7,281 bases of DNA, from positions 1 through 7,281 of the forward strand of contig JAOPWF010000511.1 in NCBI GenBank assembly GCA_025965815.1, in the 5' to 3' direction. Both the position numbers and the translations under genes were made by a program. Shown here piece by piece: positions 5,999 to 7,281 of the stretch (position 1 is the first letter of the stretch; every line of letters begins with the position of its first letter). The notes beneath the pieces are model-generated. The model saw nothing but the letters and a program-made list of their open reading frames with translations. It ran no database searches and was not told the DNA's origin. The stretch comes from Mycobacterium sp. (GTDB taxonomy: Bacteria > Actinomycetota > Actinomycetes > Mycobacteriales > Mycobacteriaceae).

Positions 5999-6601
5999 TC
6001 AGCCGATTCGGCCACTGGGGCCGCCGACCAGGTGAAGGTCGGGTCCTGCGTCGCTCAGGCATGGCAACGCCAGGATCGCGCGCGGAATATCGCCCAGGTC
6101 CCGGGTCGGCAATACGTAGGCCGACATCACGATACGGAGGATCAGTTCGGAGAGCTGGCCGCTGGTGAGCCCCATCAACCGAACCGCGGATGTCAGCTTC
6201 AGCGCGGGTGCCAGCAGCTCCTCCAGAACCGCGACGAAATCCGGGAAGATCTGTTGGAGGAATTCAACACCGAACCCTGGTTCCAAAGCGATCACCTGCA
6301 GGGCCTCGGGATGGGAACGGCCCACGTCGGTCATGGCCTCGATGACCACCCGGATGCGGACGTCGAGTTCGGGCCGGTCCTGCACGGCGGTGATCACCGC
6401 GTCCTGGAACAGCTTCTCGACTTGCACCGCGATGGCACTGAGCAGATCCTGCTTACAGCTGAAATAGTGGTAGAGGGTCCCGCGAGATATCCCTGCCTCG
6501 GCGCTGACATCTGTCATCGACAACCCGCGGGCGCCGCTCCGCGCCAAGGCCACGTACGTTGCGTCGAAGATGCGTGCGAGGGTATCGGTGTTCGCCACCA
6601 T
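5999..6601 (-). CDS. TetR-family transcriptional regulator
   Basis: A 200-residue DNA-binding regulator, the typical length for TetR proteins. The N-terminal HTH domain covers about residues 7-54: ARIFDATYVALARSGARGLS, then MTDVSAEAGISRGTLYHYF (29-47) and the following Lys50. The rest is a helical ligand-binding and dimerisation domain without a recognisable ligand class. ATG at 6601 was chosen because GGAGAAGGAGA lies about 5 nt upstream; the open frame continues further upstream but into the regulatory region. The gene converges on the ferredoxin gene and is divergent from the cupin dioxygenase. It is the only regulator in the window and three matching palindromes sit in front of its neighbours and itself, so autoregulated repression of the whole locus, relieved by a substrate or CoA-type intermediate, is the natural model. 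Cys49 in the FSCK segment next to the HTH is unusual. Confidence 0.95.
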   Translation of the reverse strand: MVANTDTLARIFDATYVALARSGARGLSMTDVSAEAGISRGTLYHYFSCKQDLLSAIAVQVEKLFQDAVITAVQDRPELDVRIRVVIEAMTDVGRSHPEALQVIALEPGFGVEFLQQIFPDFVAVLEELLAPALKLTSAVRLMGLTSGQLSELILRIVMSAYVLPTRDLGDIPRAILALPCLSDAGPDLHLVGGPSGRIG

Positions 6602-6616
6602 CGGATCTCCTTCTCC

Positions 6617-6652
6617 TTCCCGCTGTGCAGAGTGTATTCCCGCTCTGCAGAG
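6617..6652 (-). repeat. Tandem 16-bp direct repeat in the tetR leader
   Basis: On the minus strand CTCTGCAGAGCGGGAA is followed after TACA by CTCTGCACAGCGGGAA: 15 of 16 positions are identical with a period of 20 bp, about two helical turns. The first copy contains the perfect palindrome CTCTGCAGAG (6643-6652). The repeat ends just before the tetR ribosome site. It may be a protein-binding site or an RNA element; its sequence is unrelated to the three operators. Confidence 0.7.
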
Positions 6653-6774
6653 GAAAGAGATGAAATGGACAATATCCAAGTGATCTGTCGCCTGCGGACT
6701 CCCGTCTTCGGCGGTACCTGGTCCCCACTGTTCATCAGCTGCCTCGAGAGCGGGAGACGCACTGGATACTGAAT

Positions 6775-6798
6775 AGACACAATCCATTCTATGTGTCT
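6775..6798. promoter_or_regulatory. Palindromic operator C (tetR / cupin dioxygenase)
   Basis: Perfect inverted repeat AGACACA-N10-TGTGTCT (24 bp). Its centre (6786.5) is nearly midway between the tetR ATG at 6601 and the cupin ATG at 6968. Its right end touches the first base of the cupin -35 element. It shares the AGACA outer arms with operator B and the ACACA-N10-TGTGT core with operator A. Probable binding site of the adjacent TetR protein. Confidence 0.75.
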
Positions 6799-6826
6799 TG
6801 TCGTCCGGCTTGCCCGGTGCTAGCCT
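6798..6826 (+). promoter_or_regulatory. Promoter of the cupin dioxygenase gene
   Basis: TTGTCG (6798-6803), 17 nt, TAGCCT (6821-6826), with TGC directly before the -10 giving an extended -10. This arrangement is typical of mycobacterial housekeeping-sigma promoters. The predicted leader to the ATG at 6968 is about 135 nt. Operator C ends on the first base of the -35. Confidence 0.6.
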
Positions 6827-6967
6827 CAGCGCTGCGTCGTCATCACCGGCACGGTCCTCCCGGGACCTACGCTGCAGGCCCGCGGTACACACGCTCCGGC
6901 AGGCGGACGACGGCGTGGATCACAAACGCTCACGCAGCACCGCGGTTCCTTCACGAGGACAAGGGAT

Positions 6968-7281
6968 ATGACGACGACTCAGGAGTCCGCTCCGAACCTG
7001 GCTGAGTTCGATAAGAAGCTGGACAAGCTGCACCTTCGCGGCCAGTGGCAGTACGACGCGCAATTGATCCAGCTGACGGACGGGCCGGTGCCGGCGGGTG
7101 TGCCATTCATATGGCGACGGGAGCTCGCTCACCAAGCGCTGACCGACATGTGCGCCGCGGTATCCGGCGACACCGCCAGGAGAAACTTCACGTTCATCAA
7201 TCCCGCTCCCGACGTGAACGGGACATCGCAGACTCTGGCCATGGGCATGCAGATCACGCTGCCCGGCGAGATCGCCTGGGC
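6968..7281 (+). CDS. Cupin ring-cleavage dioxygenase of the gentisate / 1-hydroxy-2-naphthoate / salicylate 1,2-dioxygenase family, N-terminal part
   Basis: Only 104 residues are in the window, of about 350 expected. The visible part matches the N-terminus of gentisate-type dioxygenases: a helical lead-in (NLAEFDKKLDKLHLRGQW), then RRNFTFINPAPD (71-82) and TLAMGMQITLPGEIAW (89-104), the strands that lead into the first cupin barrel. The metal-binding HxH motif should follow just past the right edge and cannot be checked. The enzyme would cleave the ring of a monohydroxylated aromatic acid with Fe(II) and O2. The ATG at 6968 has GAGG about 8 nt upstream, plus AAGGGA closer in. It is transcribed away from tetR under operator C. 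Which member of the family it is, and its substrate, cannot be decided from this fragment. Confidence 0.85.
   Translation, partial: MTTTQESAPNLAEFDKKLDKLHLRGQWQYDAQLIQLTDGPVPAGVPFIWRRELAHQALTDMCAAVSGDTARRNFTFINPAPDVNGTSQTLAMGMQITLPGEIAW

Larger units (their letters stand above)
6602..6967. other. Divergent regulatory region tetR / cupin dioxygenase
   Basis: 366 bp between two divergent starts. It contains the tandem repeat next to the tetR ribosome site (6617-6652), operator C at 6775-6798 and the cupin promoter at 6798-6826. The cupin leader of about 135 nt (from roughly 6833) is GC-rich and holds no gene I can support. The open frame continuing upstream of tetR lacks a convincing start and its translation looks non-conserved. 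Confidence 0.6.

Noticed and set aside
5996..6772. 258-codon plus-strand frame opposite tetR
   Set aside because: It begins at the tetR stop and mirrors that gene; the amino-acid composition is that of an antisense shadow.
6602..6892. 97-residue N-terminal extension of the TetR protein in the same frame
   Set aside because: It would run through operator C and the repeat region. The ATG at 6601 has a strong ribosome site and places the HTH at the normal distance from the N-terminus.
1..7281. tRNA, rRNA, CRISPR array, insertion sequence or phage elements
   Set aside because: I saw no repeat-spacer structure, transposase or integrase motifs, terminal inverted repeats or cloverleaf pattern.

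Overview
The window is high-GC DNA of actinobacterial type. The codon usage, the mycobacterial-looking extended -10 promoter (TGC-TAGCCT) and the 3Fe-4S-type ferredoxin suggest Mycobacterium/Mycolicibacterium, Rhodococcus or a relative. This is inferred from sequence character only. It is an oxygenase-rich catabolic locus, most likely for an aromatic or polycyclic substrate that the sequence does not identify.

Layout. A minus-strand operon runs from about 4830 leftwards off the window. It encodes an acyl-CoA-dehydrogenase-fold flavin monooxygenase (3575-4756), two different SnoaL/NTF2-fold small proteins (3119-3565 and 2684-3091), a VOC-fold protein with extradiol-dioxygenase residues (2065-2643), a short-chain dehydrogenase (1235-2065) and the alpha subunit of a Rieske ring-hydroxylating oxygenase (from 1220, cut by the left edge). 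Gaps are -1 to 40 nt. Upstream on the same strand, as its own unit, is a flavin reductase (5021-5566). A small ferredoxin (5706-5930) is divergent from it. A TetR-family regulator (5999-6601, minus) converges on the ferredoxin. The start of a gentisate/hydroxynaphthoate-dioxygenase-like cupin gene (6968 onwards, plus, cut by the right edge) is divergent from tetR.

How the genes fit together (inference). The flavin reductase would supply reduced flavin to the flavin monooxygenase. The ferredoxin would pass electrons to the Rieske oxygenase. The short-chain dehydrogenase would oxidise the resulting cis-dihydrodiol or a later alcohol. The VOC protein and the cupin are two unrelated candidate ring-cleavage enzymes. 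No ferredoxin reductase and no recognisable Rieske beta subunit are inside the window.

Regulation. Three intergenic regions carry the same kind of 24-bp palindrome (arms RRACA, outer spacing N14): one over the -10 of the main operon, one midway between flavin reductase and ferredoxin, and one midway between tetR and the cupin gene, abutting the cupin -35. This predicts a self-contained regulon under the local TetR protein and is the most distinctive signal in the window.
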